Of a stretch of DNA of 64,000 nt, positions 16,615 to 27,516 are shown piece by piece; the first letter of the stretch is position 1; each line of letters opens with the position of its first letter. The position numbers and the translations under genes were made by a program. The DNA is from Variovorax paradoxus (GTDB lineage Bacteria > Pseudomonadota > Gammaproteobacteria > Burkholderiales > Burkholderiaceae_C): positions 6,638,501 to 6,702,500 of the forward strand of contig NZ_CP102931.1 of the NCBI RefSeq assembly GCF_024734665.1, in the 5' to 3' direction. The notes below the pieces were generated by a model. It saw nothing but the letters and a program-made list of their open reading frames with translations, made no database searches and was not told where the DNA came from.

Positions 16615-18240
16615 TCAGCCCAACATGGGGGCGTGGCCGAGCGGCCACGGATTGGCGTCGTCCATCGCGAGCCATTGGCGCGCAAGCGGTGCGCCGTCTT
16701 CCTGCCATGCACCGCGCGCGAGCGCCTGTTCGAGCGGGAAGATGTGTTCCATGTGGCCGCCGAGCGCTTCGTAGTCGTCGCGTCGCATGCTGAACTCGAT
16801 GGGTGCGACGATGGCCGGCGTGGGCACGGTGCCGAAGCTGTTGTCGGGCATGCGCATGACGTCGGCCATCACGGTGATGCCGCCGCCGGGCCACACGTAT
16901 GCCGGTGCGCCGCCGCAGGTGACGTTGACCAGCGCGCGCTTGATGGCACGCGTGAGCAGCACCGGGTTTTCAGTGACCCCCGCGCGCAGGCTGCCGCCCG
17001 CGCCGCCGAGGAACAGCACAGTGCACAGCGAGGGTTCGCAGTTCTCGCCGATGCGGTCGACGATGCGCTTCACCTCCGCGGGCATGGGTTGCTCGACAGG
17101 CTTGAGCGCATCGTCGAGCACGTACCACTGCGCGTGCTCGCCGGTGGTCGAGGTCATCAGCAGGCGCAGGCCGGGGCGCGCGACGCCCTCTGCCCAGCCT
17201 TCGATGATCGCGAGCGGATCGGCGATGTCGGTGCCGCCCCAGCCGTTGCCCGGGTTCGCCACCTGGAAGTAGCGCCCCGGCGTGGACTTGCGCCCCAGCA
17301 TCTGGATGCCCGAGGGCGCCATGTCGAGGCAGCGGCCGGCCTGGTGCTCGGTGAGCACGCCTGTGATGTGGTCGTCGACCACTACCACCTCGTCAGCCAC
17401 GCCCGCGAACTGGCGCGCGAAGATGCCGACCGCCGCGGAGCCGCAGCCCACGCGCATGCGTTGCTCTTCGACGCCATTGACGATGGGCGCCTTGCCGGCC
17501 TGGATGACGAGGGTGGAGCCGCCGTCGATGGTGCACTCCACGGCCTTCTTGTTGCCCAGCAGTTGCATCAGCTCGGCCGTCATGCGGCCTTCCTTCTTGC
17601 TACCGCCGGTGAGGTGGTGCACGCCGCCGAGCGAGAGCATCTGCGAGCCATATTCGGCCGTGGTGACGTGGCCCACGACCTCGCCGCGGTAGCGCACGTT
17701 TGCCTGCTCTGAGCCAAGGAAGCGGTCGGTGTCGATCTTCACCTTGAAGCTGCAGTAGCTGAAGATGCCTTCGGTGACGACGGTGACCATGTCGACGCCT
17801 TGGGCCTTCGATGCCACGATGAAGGGCGCGGGCTTGTAGTCGGGGTAGGTGGTGGACGAGCCCACGCCGGTGACGAAGACTTCGTCGGCGTGCAGCAGGT
17901 CGCCGTTCCAGTCGGGCTCGGCGGGGGCCGGGGCCAGAGCCGTTTCGGCGCCAGTGCGATTGAAGGGCACCAGCGCAGGCGCTTCGCTTTCGATCGTCCG
18001 GCGCAGCAGCACCACGGGATCGACGCGCACCAGCACGCCTTCGCGGTTGGCATAGCGGTCGCAGGCGCCGGTGCGGCCGTCGGAGATCTGGCACAGCACC
18101 GGGCAGGCGTTGCACTCGACCTTGGCCGTGCTCATGCGCTCGTTGCGCGGAGGCGCCTTGCCGAAGGCGCTGCTGCCGGCTTCAGCCACCACGGGCATGT
18201 CCATGCCGGGGAGGCCATCTGTCTTGGTGTGTTCTGTCAT
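16615..18240 (-). CDS. hnr: 6-hydroxynicotinate reductase
   Basis: A 541-residue protein recognised as the family of Eubacterium barkeri 6-hydroxynicotinate reductase, which reduces 6-hydroxynicotinate to 1,4,5,6-tetrahydro-6-oxonicotinate with electrons from ferredoxin. The clostridial enzyme carries Fe-S clusters and a covalent flavin. Visible here is an N-terminal cysteine cluster C43, C46, C50, C60 (ECNACPVLCQISDGRTGACD), then GGVHHLTGGSKKEGRMTAEL, RVGCGSAAVGIFARQFAGVA and a Gly-rich CGGAPAYVWPGGGITVMADV. ATG 18240 starts the frame and is the first gene of the minus-strand run. Divergent from it are ferredoxin-NADP reductase, TetR and enamidase, which together make the assignment strong by context. 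An oxygen-tolerant electron source would be needed in an aerobe. Confidence 0.83.
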   Translation of the reverse strand: MTEHTKTDGLPGMDMPVVAEAGSSAFGKAPPRNERMSTAKVECNACPVLCQISDGRTGACDRYANREGVLVRVDPVVLLRRTIESEAPALVPFNRTGAETALAPAPAEPDWNGDLLHADEVFVTGVGSSTTYPDYKPAPFIVASKAQGVDMVTVVTEGIFSYCSFKVKIDTDRFLGSEQANVRYRGEVVGHVTTAEYGSQMLSLGGVHHLTGGSKKEGRMTAELMQLLGNKKAVECTIDGGSTLVIQAGKAPIVNGVEEQRMRVGCGSAAVGIFARQFAGVADEVVVVDDHITGVLTEHQAGRCLDMAPSGIQMLGRKSTPGRYFQVANPGNGWGGTDIADPLAIIEGWAEGVARPGLRLLMTSTTGEHAQWYVLDDALKPVEQPMPAEVKRIVDRIGENCEPSLCTVLFLGGAGGSLRAGVTENPVLLTRAIKRALVNVTCGGAPAYVWPGGGITVMADVMRMPDNSFGTVPTPAIVAPIEFSMRRDDYEALGGHMEHIFPLEQALARGAWQEDGAPLARQWLAMDDANPWPLGHAPMLG

Positions 18241-18332
18241 CGGGCAATCTCGTGGGCGTATGTGGGCAAATCCTGGCTGTCGGGGTTTGCAACAAACGTG
18301 CCGTCCGCCCGCTTGTGCACCGACTTCCGTTT

Positions 18333-18350
18333 GTGTAGCATTCCCTACAC
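18333..18350. promoter_or_regulatory. Candidate operator 1 (GTGTAG-N6-CTACAC)
   Basis: A perfect inverted repeat with 6-bp arms and a 6-bp centre (CATTCC). Its half-site TGTAG/CTACA recurs in the second repeat 16 bp further on. It lies 93 bp upstream of the hnr start, in the divergent promoter region. It is a candidate binding site for the neighbouring TetR regulator. Confidence 0.5.
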
Positions 18351-18366
18351 TTTCATGTTGCGTTCA

Positions 18367-18387
18367 CTACATTCGCAGTCAATGTAG
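18367..18387. promoter_or_regulatory. Candidate operator 2 (CTACATT-N7-AATGTAG)
   Basis: A perfect inverted repeat with 7-bp arms around CGCAGTC. It shares the CTACA/TGTAG core with operator 1, with the half-sites in opposite order. The two repeats are centred about 35 bp apart, which would allow two dimers to bind on nearly the same face of the DNA. Confidence 0.5.
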
Positions 18388-18551
18388 CAAACAGGCCCGA
18401 TGCTTGCAATGGTGTTTTCTCGCGATGTTCATCGGGGTTTTTACGACCAACGACAATGGAGGGTTCGGAGCCGGCCGGTGGTTTTCGCCCCAAAGGCGTG
18501 CACATCGGCTCAGCCAACCTCCCCTGTTACCAACCAACTCTTGAGTTCCGT

Positions 18552-19325
18552 ATGAGTGCATTCAGCGAAGAACGCGTCCTGAGCGTCCACCACTGGACCG
18601 ACCGCCTGTTCACCTTCACCACCACGCGCGACCCGGCGCTGCGCTTCTCGAACGGTCATTTCACGATGATCGGCCTGAAGGTCAACAACAAGCCCCTGCT
18701 GCGCGCCTACAGCATCGTGAGCCCGAACTACGAGGAGCATCTCGAGTTCCTGAGCATCAAGGTGGAAGAAGGCCCGCTGACCTCGAAGCTGCAGCACATC
18801 CAGGTGGGCGACACCATCATCGTGGGCCGCAAGCCCACCGGCACGCTGCTGATCGACTACACGCTGCCGGCCAAGCGCCTGTACCTGTTCGGCACCGGCA
18901 CCGGCCTCGCACCGTTCATGAGCATCATCCGCGACCCGGACACCTACGAGAAGTTCGAACAGGTCATCCTGGTGCACGGCGTGCGCCAGGTCGACGAGCT
19001 GGCCTACCACGACCTCGTGACCGACCACCTGCCCAAGCACGAGATCCTCGGCGAGATGATCGAGAAGCAGCTGCTGTACTACCCGACCGTCACGCGCGAG
19101 GAGTTCCGCAACCAAGGCCGCATCACCGACCTGATCGAGAGCAACAAGCTCACCGACGACCTCGGCCTGCCGCCGCTCAACGTCGAGGAAGACCGCGTCA
19201 TGCTGTGCGGCAGCCCCGGCCTGCTGGTCGACCTGAAGCACATCCTGGAGAAGCGCGGCTTCAAGGAAGGCAACACGAGTACGCCAGGCGACTTCGTCGT
19301 CGAACGCGCCTTCGCAGAAAAGTAA
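18552..19325 (+). CDS. fpr: Ferredoxin--NADP+ reductase
   Basis: A 257-residue flavoprotein of the bacterial Fpr type. FAD binding is shown by LLRAYSIVSPNYEEHLEFLS (the RxYS motif), NADP binding by YLFGTGTGLAPFMSIIRDPD, and the C-terminal VMLCGSPGLLVDLKHILEKR and FVVERAFAEK are typical. It shuttles electrons between NADPH and ferredoxin or flavodoxin. Start ATG 18552 gives the family N-terminus; the 32 upstream in-frame codons are not conserved-looking. It lies divergently from hnr and 19 bp upstream of tetR, so it probably reduces the ferredoxin that feeds the 6-hydroxynicotinate reductase. A housekeeping role is the alternative. Confidence 0.93.
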   Translation: MSAFSEERVLSVHHWTDRLFTFTTTRDPALRFSNGHFTMIGLKVNNKPLLRAYSIVSPNYEEHLEFLSIKVEEGPLTSKLQHIQVGDTIIVGRKPTGTLLIDYTLPAKRLYLFGTGTGLAPFMSIIRDPDTYEKFEQVILVHGVRQVDELAYHDLVTDHLPKHEILGEMIEKQLLYYPTVTREEFRNQGRITDLIESNKLTDDLGLPPLNVEEDRVMLCGSPGLLVDLKHILEKRGFKEGNTSTPGDFVVERAFAEK

Positions 19326-19344
19326 GCAGGACGTCGCGCGCACG

Positions 19345-20124
19345 ATGGCCGACAACAGCCGCTCCGCCTCCCACAAGCCCAAGCCGCAGCGCCGCACGGG
19401 CGTGCGCGAGGCGGCCGCACAGGCCACGCGCGACAGCATCCTGAAGGCGGCGACCAAGGTGTTCGCCAAGTACGGCTACGACGGCGGCAGCGTGGAGAAA
19501 ATCTCCAAGGCCGCGAAGTCGTACGACCGGATGATCTATTACTACTTCGGCAGCAAGGAAGGCCTCTTCATTGCGGTGCTCGAAGGCATCTACCAGCGCA
19601 TGGACGACGCCGAGGCCGCCATCGCGCTCGACGCCTCGCGGCCGGTGGAAGCGCTCACCGAAGTCATCCGCTTCGTGCTGGGCTACTACCGCAAGAACCC
19701 CGAGTTCGTCACGCTCTTGAACACCGAGAACCTGCACAAGGGCCGGCACATTTCGAAGTCGCTGCGGGCGCGCGAGTATTCGTCGCGCGCGGTGGCGATC
19801 ATTGCGGAAATCCTCGCCAGCGGCGCTGCGCAAGGCCTGTTCCGCAAGGAACTGGTGGCGCGAGACATCTACCTGCTGATCGCGTCCACGGGTTATTTCT
19901 ACACCTCCAACCGGCACACGCTCACCGCCTTCCTCGGTGAGCCGCTGGAATCGCCGGAGGCGATCACGCACTGGGAAAACTTCGTGATCGAGACGCTGCT
20001 GCGCACGGTGCGCGCTGACTCGGATGCAGAGGCGGACGAGCCGCAAGACAACACACCACCCCACGAGGACACATCGAAATGGCAGAAATCGCAGCCGGCG
20101 GCAAGTCGGGCAAGGTCGTCATAA
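19345..20124 (+). CDS. TetR-family transcriptional regulator of the nicotinate region
   Basis: A 259-residue regulator. The HTH domain is at about residues 25-75 (TRDSILKAATKVFAKYGYDG; ISKAAKSYDRMIYYYFGSKE). A TetR_C-type ligand domain follows (FVLGYYRKNPEFVTLLNTEN). The last 40 residues are hydrophilic and overlap the enamidase coding sequence by 46 bp, so the exact C-terminus is unusual. Its position between fpr and the enamidase gene, next to the control region with two TGTAG-based inverted repeats, suggests it represses both divergent units and responds to a pathway intermediate. The ligand cannot be read from sequence. Confidence 0.88.
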   Translation: MADNSRSASHKPKPQRRTGVREAAAQATRDSILKAATKVFAKYGYDGGSVEKISKAAKSYDRMIYYYFGSKEGLFIAVLEGIYQRMDDAEAAIALDASRPVEALTEVIRFVLGYYRKNPEFVTLLNTENLHKGRHISKSLRAREYSSRAVAIIAEILASGAAQGLFRKELVARDIYLLIASTGYFYTSNRHTLTAFLGEPLESPEAITHWENFVIETLLRTVRADSDAEADEPQDNTPPHEDTSKWQKSQPAASRARSS

Positions 20125-21278
20125 AGAACATCGGGCTGCTGCTCTCGGGCGACATCGACAAGCCCATCCTCGACGCCGACACCATCGTGGTGAACGACGG
20201 CCTGATCGTCGCGGTCGGCAAGGAGAAAGACTGCGATCTCGAAGGCGCGCAGACCATCATCGACGCGAAGAAAACCTGCGTGACGCCCGGCCTGATCGAC
20301 AGCCACGTGCACCCGGTGTTCGGCGACTGGACACCGCGCCAGGGCCAGATCGGCTGGATCGACTCCACCATGCATGGCGGCGTGACCACGATGATTTCCG
20401 CTGGCGAGGTGCACCTGCCCGGCCGTCCCAAGGACATCGTGGGCCTGAAGGCACTGGCCATCACCGCGCAGCGCGCCTTCGACAACTTCCGCCCCGGCGG
20501 TGTGAAGGTGCTGGCGGGCGCGCCCGTCATCGAGAAGGGCATGGTCGAGAGCGACTTCAAGGAACTCGCTGAAGCCGGCGTGGGCCTGCTCGGCGAAGTG
20601 GGCCTGGGCTCGGTGAAGGCCGGCTACGAGGCGAAAGAGATGGTGGCCTGGGCGCGCAAGTACGGCATCCAGAGCACGATCCACACGGGCGGTCCGTCGA
20701 TCCCCGGCTCGGGCCTGATCGACAAGGACGTGGTGCTCGAGGCTGACGCCGACATCATCGGCCACATCAACGGCGGCCACACCTCGCTGCCGGAAGCGCA
20801 CGTGTGTGAGCTCTGCGAGAAGAGCTCGCGCGCCATCGAGATCGTGCACAACGGCAACGAGAAAGTTGCCATTGCAGCGGCGAAGGCGGCGCTGGAGCTC
20901 AAGTGCCCGCACCGCGTGATTCTCGGCACCGACGGCCCCGCCGGCTCGGGCGTGCAGCCGCTGGGCATCCTGCGCATGGTGGCAATGCTGTCGTCCATCG
21001 CGAACATTCCGGCCGAGCTGGTGTTCTGCTTCGCGACCGGCAACACCGCGAAGATCCGCAAGCTCAACTGCGGGCTGATCGAAGTGGGTCGCGATGCCGA
21101 CTTCGTGTTCATGGACCGCGCGCAGCATTCGCCCGCGCCGGGGCTGCTCGAAAGCGTGCAGCTCGGCGACATCCCGGGCGTGGGCATGGTGATGATCGAC
21201 GGCATCGTGCGCTGCGGCCGCAGCCGCAACACGCCGCCTGCTACCGAGATTCCGGTCGTCGTGTCCGGCGCGCACTGA
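20079..21278 (+). CDS. Enamidase (1,4,5,6-tetrahydro-6-oxonicotinate hydrolase)
   Basis: A 399-residue amidohydrolase-superfamily protein matching the enamidase of Eubacterium barkeri, which opens tetrahydro-oxonicotinate to 2-formylglutarate and ammonia. Metal ligands H76 and H78 are in GLIDSHVHPVFGDW. Other expected ligand regions are GVGLLGEVGLGSVK, STIHTGGPSIPGSG, IIGHINGGHTSLP and the aspartate in VILGTDGPAGSGV. The residues AIEIVHNGNEKVAIAAAKAA between them are characteristic of this subgroup. Start ATG 20079 lies inside the tetR end, with GAGGA 8-12 bases upstream, so translation is coupled. It is the step after 6-hydroxynicotinate reductase. Convergent gtrA ends 12 bp away. Confidence 0.88.
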   Translation: MAEIAAGGKSGKVVIKNIGLLLSGDIDKPILDADTIVVNDGLIVAVGKEKDCDLEGAQTIIDAKKTCVTPGLIDSHVHPVFGDWTPRQGQIGWIDSTMHGGVTTMISAGEVHLPGRPKDIVGLKALAITAQRAFDNFRPGGVKVLAGAPVIEKGMVESDFKELAEAGVGLLGEVGLGSVKAGYEAKEMVAWARKYGIQSTIHTGGPSIPGSGLIDKDVVLEADADIIGHINGGHTSLPEAHVCELCEKSSRAIEIVHNGNEKVAIAAAKAALELKCPHRVILGTDGPAGSGVQPLGILRMVAMLSSIANIPAELVFCFATGNTAKIRKLNCGLIEVGRDADFVFMDRAQHSPAPGLLESVQLGDIPGVGMVMIDGIVRCGRSRNTPPATEIPVVVSGAH

Positions 21279-21290
21279 GCGCTGGCGGCC

Positions 21291-21692
21291 TCAGCCGCCG
21301 CGGTGCGAGCGAAAGACCAGGTAGCGCGCCGAAAGGAAGTTGGCGCTCATGCCGGCAAGGCTGCCCAGCGCCACGCCCAGGGCAGCGGCCCAGCGCCCTT
21401 CGACCCAGTGCAGCGTCAGCACATAGGCGCCGTAGTTCAGCACCGCGCCGGCCGCCATGGTCGCCAGGTAGCCCAGGTACTCGCGCCAGAGAGAGCGGCC
21501 GGCCGATGCGCTGGGCGCGAAGGTGTAGCGGCGGTTGAAGGCCCAGGTGGTGGTCGCCGCTGCAAGAAACGACACCACCCGCGCACCGTACCAACCCAGC
21601 AGCGGCGCCAGCAGATACAGCACGACCACGTCGACCACGAGCCCGATCACGCCGACGAGGGCGAAGGAGAGGAGCTCGCGTCCGATCTTCAT
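21291..21692 (-). CDS. GtrA-family membrane protein
   Basis: A 133-residue protein with four hydrophobic segments, beginning MKIGRELLSFALVGVIGLVV and containing TTTWAFNRRYTFAPS, the conserved NRxxTF motif of GtrA proteins. Members help transfer lipid-linked sugars across the membrane for glucosylation of cell-surface glycans. ATG 21692 overlaps the stop of the adjacent glycosyltransferase by four bases. It is the last gene of a three-gene operon with a GT2 and a GT39-type enzyme, fitting a polyprenyl-phosphate-sugar flippase role. Confidence 0.87.
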   Translation of the reverse strand: MKIGRELLSFALVGVIGLVVDVVVLYLLAPLLGWYGARVVSFLAAATTTWAFNRRYTFAPSASAGRSLWREYLGYLATMAAGAVLNYGAYVLTLHWVEGRWAAALGVALGSLAGMSANFLSARYLVFRSHRGG

Positions 21693-22684
21693 CGTGAATT
21701 GCGTGTGCCGCGGGCCGCCTGCTCGCGCACGCTCGGAATCGCGAGGTAGCTCAGCCGCTTGGCCTCCCGCCGTCCCAACGTGATGGCCTGCATGACGACG
21801 CCGCACACGAAGGACAGCATCGCCGCCAGCATCGCGCCCGTGGCCAGCACCGCCGTGGGGAGGCGAGGCACCAGGCCGGTGTGCATGTAGGTCATGACGA
21901 GCGGCAGGACCAGCGCGACCGACATCAGCACCAGCAGCCCCCCGATGATCGAGAAGAACTGCAGCGGCCGCTCGCTCACGAACAGCTTGCAGATGGTCTT
22001 GAGGATGCGCCAGCCGTCGCGGTAGGTCGAGAGCTTGCTCACCGAGCCTTCGGGGCGCGTGCTGTAGGCGGTGCTTTCCTCGGCATAGGGCATGCGCAGT
22101 TCGAGCGCGTGCACGGTGAGTTCGGTTTCGGTCTCGAAGCCCCGCGACAGCGCCGGGAACGACTTGGCATAGCGCCGCGAAAACACGCGGTAGCCCGAGA
22201 GCATGTCGCTGAGGCCGCCACCGAACAGCTGCGCCACGGCACCCGTGAGCATGCGGTTGCCCAGGCGGTGGCCAGTGCGGTAGGTGTGCGCGTCCTGGCC
22301 GTCGTCCACGCGGCTGCCGACCACCATGTCGAGGTTGTCGCTCACCAGCCGGTCGATGAGCCGGCGCGCGGCGCCGGTGTCGTAGGTGGCGTCGCCGTCG
22401 ACCATCACGTACACGTCGGCATCGACGTCGGCGAACATGCGCCGCACCACGTTGCCCTTGCCGCGCAGGGTCACGTGCGTGACGATGGCACCGGCCGCGC
22501 GCGCCACGGCGGCCGTGTCGTCGCTGGAGTTGTTGTCGAAGACGTGGATCTCGGCCTCTGGCAGCGCAGCGCGAAAGCCCGCCACCACCTGGGCGATGGC
22601 GAGCGCCTCGTTGTAGCAGGGGATCACCGCGGCAATGCGCAGGCCGCTGCTGCCGTGGGTGGTGGGGAAATTGGCGTCGGTCAT
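21689..22684 (-). CDS. Glycosyltransferase family 2, polyprenyl-phosphate-sugar synthase type
   Basis: A 331-residue membrane-attached GT-A enzyme. The N-terminal catalytic domain reads AAVIPCYNEALAIAQVVAGF, with DNNSSDDT and the DXD-type motif VMVDGDATYDTGA, then DMLSGYRVFSRRYAKSFPAL. Two C-terminal hydrophobic segments follow (SIIGGLLVLMSVALVLPLVM; VLATGAMLAAMLSFVCGVVM). It likely loads a nucleotide sugar onto polyprenyl phosphate. ATG 22684 overlaps the upstream gene stop (ATGA), and its own stop overlaps gtrA, so the three genes are coupled. The acceptor glycan cannot be inferred. Confidence 0.88.
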   Translation of the reverse strand: MTDANFPTTHGSSGLRIAAVIPCYNEALAIAQVVAGFRAALPEAEIHVFDNNSSDDTAAVARAAGAIVTHVTLRGKGNVVRRMFADVDADVYVMVDGDATYDTGAARRLIDRLVSDNLDMVVGSRVDDGQDAHTYRTGHRLGNRMLTGAVAQLFGGGLSDMLSGYRVFSRRYAKSFPALSRGFETETELTVHALELRMPYAEESTAYSTRPEGSVSKLSTYRDGWRILKTICKLFVSERPLQFFSIIGGLLVLMSVALVLPLVMTYMHTGLVPRLPTAVLATGAMLAAMLSFVCGVVMQAITLGRREAKRLSYLAIPSVREQAARGTRNSR

Positions 22685-24510
22685 GGTGCGGCGGGAAGGA
22701 TACGGTAGACCCGGCTGCCGTCCTTCTCGTATTCGACGGCGAAGTACTTGTCGAAGTCGACGCGCGCGCTGAATACGGGCACCACACTGTCCGGCAGGAC
22801 GACCGCCACAAAACCCAGGCCGCCGAGCTTGCGCGCGAGATCGCCGCCCGACAGGCGCCCGAAGTCGGTGTAGCGCCACGGCCCGAGCGTGTCGCCCCAG
22901 ATGGGGTTGGGCCCGTAGTAGATCGCTTCGTTCAGCGCGACCTGGTAGACGCGGCCGGTGGCAGTGCGGCGCAGGTAGTCCATGACGGCATAGCCCGGCA
23001 CATGCTTGCGCAGCACGGCATCGCGGGCCTCCGGGGTGATCGAGACCATCGACATCTTCACCGCGGTCTGGCGCACCGACACGGCGGCCAGCACGGCCAG
23101 CAGCAGCACGAGCACCCAGTCACCCGCGCGGGCGCCGGAACGCGCGGTGTCGCGGCTCATCGAGCCCGTCGCCACGGCGCCGGCATCCTGCGTCTTCTCT
23201 TTCGCACCGAACATGCGGCGCAGGCCCGATGCGGCCCAGCCGAACAGCACCTGCCAGCCGATGGCCGCGATGGCGGCCAGCAGCGGGAACGAGGCCGTCA
23301 GGTAGCGCGGATAGCGCGAGGTCACGACCCAGACCACCACCGAGTAAAGGCAGAACCAGCCTGCGGCGCGCACGGCCGCGGAGCGCTTCCACAGCACGCT
23401 GAACGGCGCGAAGAACACGGACCAGATCAGCGCATTGGGCAGCTCGGCATGCACGCGCACGTCCGCCACCTGCTGCACGTAGTCGGCCGGCGTCCATTCG
23501 GTGAAGCCGAACACGCGCGCACCGATCGGGTTGAACGGGTCGCCCGTCATGACGGCGTTGCGCGCGTACCAGTACACGCACGGGATCAGGAAGCAGACGA
23601 ACACCAGCGCCCATGCCTGGGGCCGGCGCTCGTGGCGAATGACGAACAGCGCCACCAGCGGCAGGAAGATCAGCGCCTGGTACTTCGAGCCCGCGGCCAC
23701 GCCAAGGCAGAAAGCGGCCACGCCGAGCCAGCGCATGCCGCCGTGCACGGGCTTTCCGGGCTCCGACTCGCGCCACCACCACAGCGCCACGCAGGCCGAC
23801 AGCACGAACAGCGCCACGCCCATGTCGATCAGCGCGTTCGAATAGTCGCCGAGCCCCAGCCAGATGGCCGCGCCGATGCAGGCGGTGAGCCGGTTGGCGT
23901 GCAGGATGCCGAGGCGGAAGATCATCACCACCGACAGCGCACCCGCCAGCGCATTGAGGAAGTGCGGCAGCACGTCGTCGCCAACCTGCAGTGCAGCGGC
24001 GTAGAGCAGGTTGTAGTTGTACGGGAACCAGGGGTAGCGCAGCCAGTCATGGATGCCCAGCGAGCCCTGCTGCGCGACCTGGCGCGCATACGGCAGGTGG
24101 TACATCAGCTCGTCGAAGGCGATCGGCGGGGCGAGCGGCGCCACCAGCGCGGGCAACGCGACCAGGGCCAGCGCGATCATGGCAACGCGCTCGAAGTAGG
24201 TCCACGGCGCGGCGGGTTCGTTCGCGCGCAGGGCACGCCGTTCGCGCAGCCACGACGGTAGCTGGATCGCCGCCGCAACGAAGCCCGCCACGACCAGCGC
24301 CACGGTCGCGCCCATCTTGAAGGCCCCGAAGATGGCCAGCGCCTGGAACGCGCAGATGAAGAGGCCGACGCCCAGCGCCACGGCCATGGCGGCTTCGAGC
24401 CCAGCGTCGCGGCGCGGCGGCGGGGCCATGCGGCCCAGCAATGCGCGGCCGTAACCCCAGCAGCTGAACACGAAAATCGCCAGTGCCGCGTAGTGCGCGG
24501 CTGCAAACAT
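22681..24510 (-). CDS. GT39/ArnT-like integral membrane glycosyltransferase
   Basis: A 609-residue polytopic protein with about twelve hydrophobic segments and a soluble C-terminal domain after residue 520. The first periplasmic loop contains PPIAFDELMYHLPYARQVAQ, the acidic motif position of polyprenyl-phosphate-dependent glycosyltransferases. GSKYQALIFLPLVALFVIRH and ITPEARDAVLRKHVPGYAVM are other landmarks. It probably transfers the sugar delivered by the GT2/GtrA pair to a surface polymer or protein. ATG 24510 (MFAAAHYAALAIFVFSCWGY) was chosen because it starts just before the first membrane helix; a strong ribosome site is lacking. It starts 52 bp downstream of the metH activation-half stop. 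Confidence 0.8.
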   Translation of the reverse strand: MFAAAHYAALAIFVFSCWGYGRALLGRMAPPPRRDAGLEAAMAVALGVGLFICAFQALAIFGAFKMGATVALVVAGFVAAAIQLPSWLRERRALRANEPAAPWTYFERVAMIALALVALPALVAPLAPPIAFDELMYHLPYARQVAQQGSLGIHDWLRYPWFPYNYNLLYAAALQVGDDVLPHFLNALAGALSVVMIFRLGILHANRLTACIGAAIWLGLGDYSNALIDMGVALFVLSACVALWWWRESEPGKPVHGGMRWLGVAAFCLGVAAGSKYQALIFLPLVALFVIRHERRPQAWALVFVCFLIPCVYWYARNAVMTGDPFNPIGARVFGFTEWTPADYVQQVADVRVHAELPNALIWSVFFAPFSVLWKRSAAVRAAGWFCLYSVVVWVVTSRYPRYLTASFPLLAAIAAIGWQVLFGWAASGLRRMFGAKEKTQDAGAVATGSMSRDTARSGARAGDWVLVLLLAVLAAVSVRQTAVKMSMVSITPEARDAVLRKHVPGYAVMDYLRRTATGRVYQVALNEAIYYGPNPIWGDTLGPWRYTDFGRLSGGDLARKLGGLGFVAVVLPDSVVPVFSARVDFDKYFAVEYEKDGSRVYRILPAAP

Positions 24511-24562
24511 CAGCTTCTGAATAACAACTCCCGGCGCCGGGCGGCCGCGCCGGCCGGCAGGT

Positions 24563-27301
<2,739 letters not shown>

Positions 27302-27380
27302 GGTTTGACTCGTGGGCAAAAGCGGTTATTCGTGCGCGGGTTGGGGGAGTCTATCGCCGTCCCCTATGCCGATAGCGAGC

Positions 27381-27419
27381 AAAGAGTAAGTCTGAATCAT
27401 GAAAGGGTAAGTCCGAATC
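27381..27419. promoter_or_regulatory. Direct repeat pair between metH and lipA
   Basis: Two 18-bp direct copies (27381-27398 and 27402-27419) match at 15 or 16 positions around the core GTAAGTCYGAATC. They are spaced exactly 21 bp, two helical turns. A second pair, CGATAGCGA at 27370-27378 and 27419-27427, brackets them. They lie in the 215-bp gap between the divergent metH half and lipase gene and look like an activator or repressor site. The rest of the gap holds nothing recognisable. Confidence 0.4.
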
Positions 27420-27516
27420 GATAGCGAATCCCTGATTTCGCAGAATGAAAAGAGCACGCTCGTTCTTTTTTGCGTGCATCCCCCTAAACCGACCTAACGC
27501 AATACAGGGAGTTCCG

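Larger units (their letters stand above)
18241..18551. promoter_or_regulatory. Divergent control region between hnr and fpr
   Basis: The 311-bp non-coding interval separates the minus-strand catabolic/transport run from the plus-strand fpr-tetR-enamidase genes. It is less G/C-rich than its surroundings and contains four TGTAG/CTACA half-sites arranged as two inverted repeats (18333-18350 and 18367-18387). The TetR-family gene at 19345 is the obvious regulator candidate. No RNA gene or further open frame of merit was seen. Confidence 0.65.

Noticed and set aside
16981..18240. DGRTGAC in the reductase (residues 54-60) as an ApbE-type flavinylation motif
   Set aside because: ApbE motifs end in Thr or Ser. 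The Cys here belongs to the C-x2-C-x3-C-x9-C pattern and is more likely an Fe-S ligand. The flavin site remains unknown.
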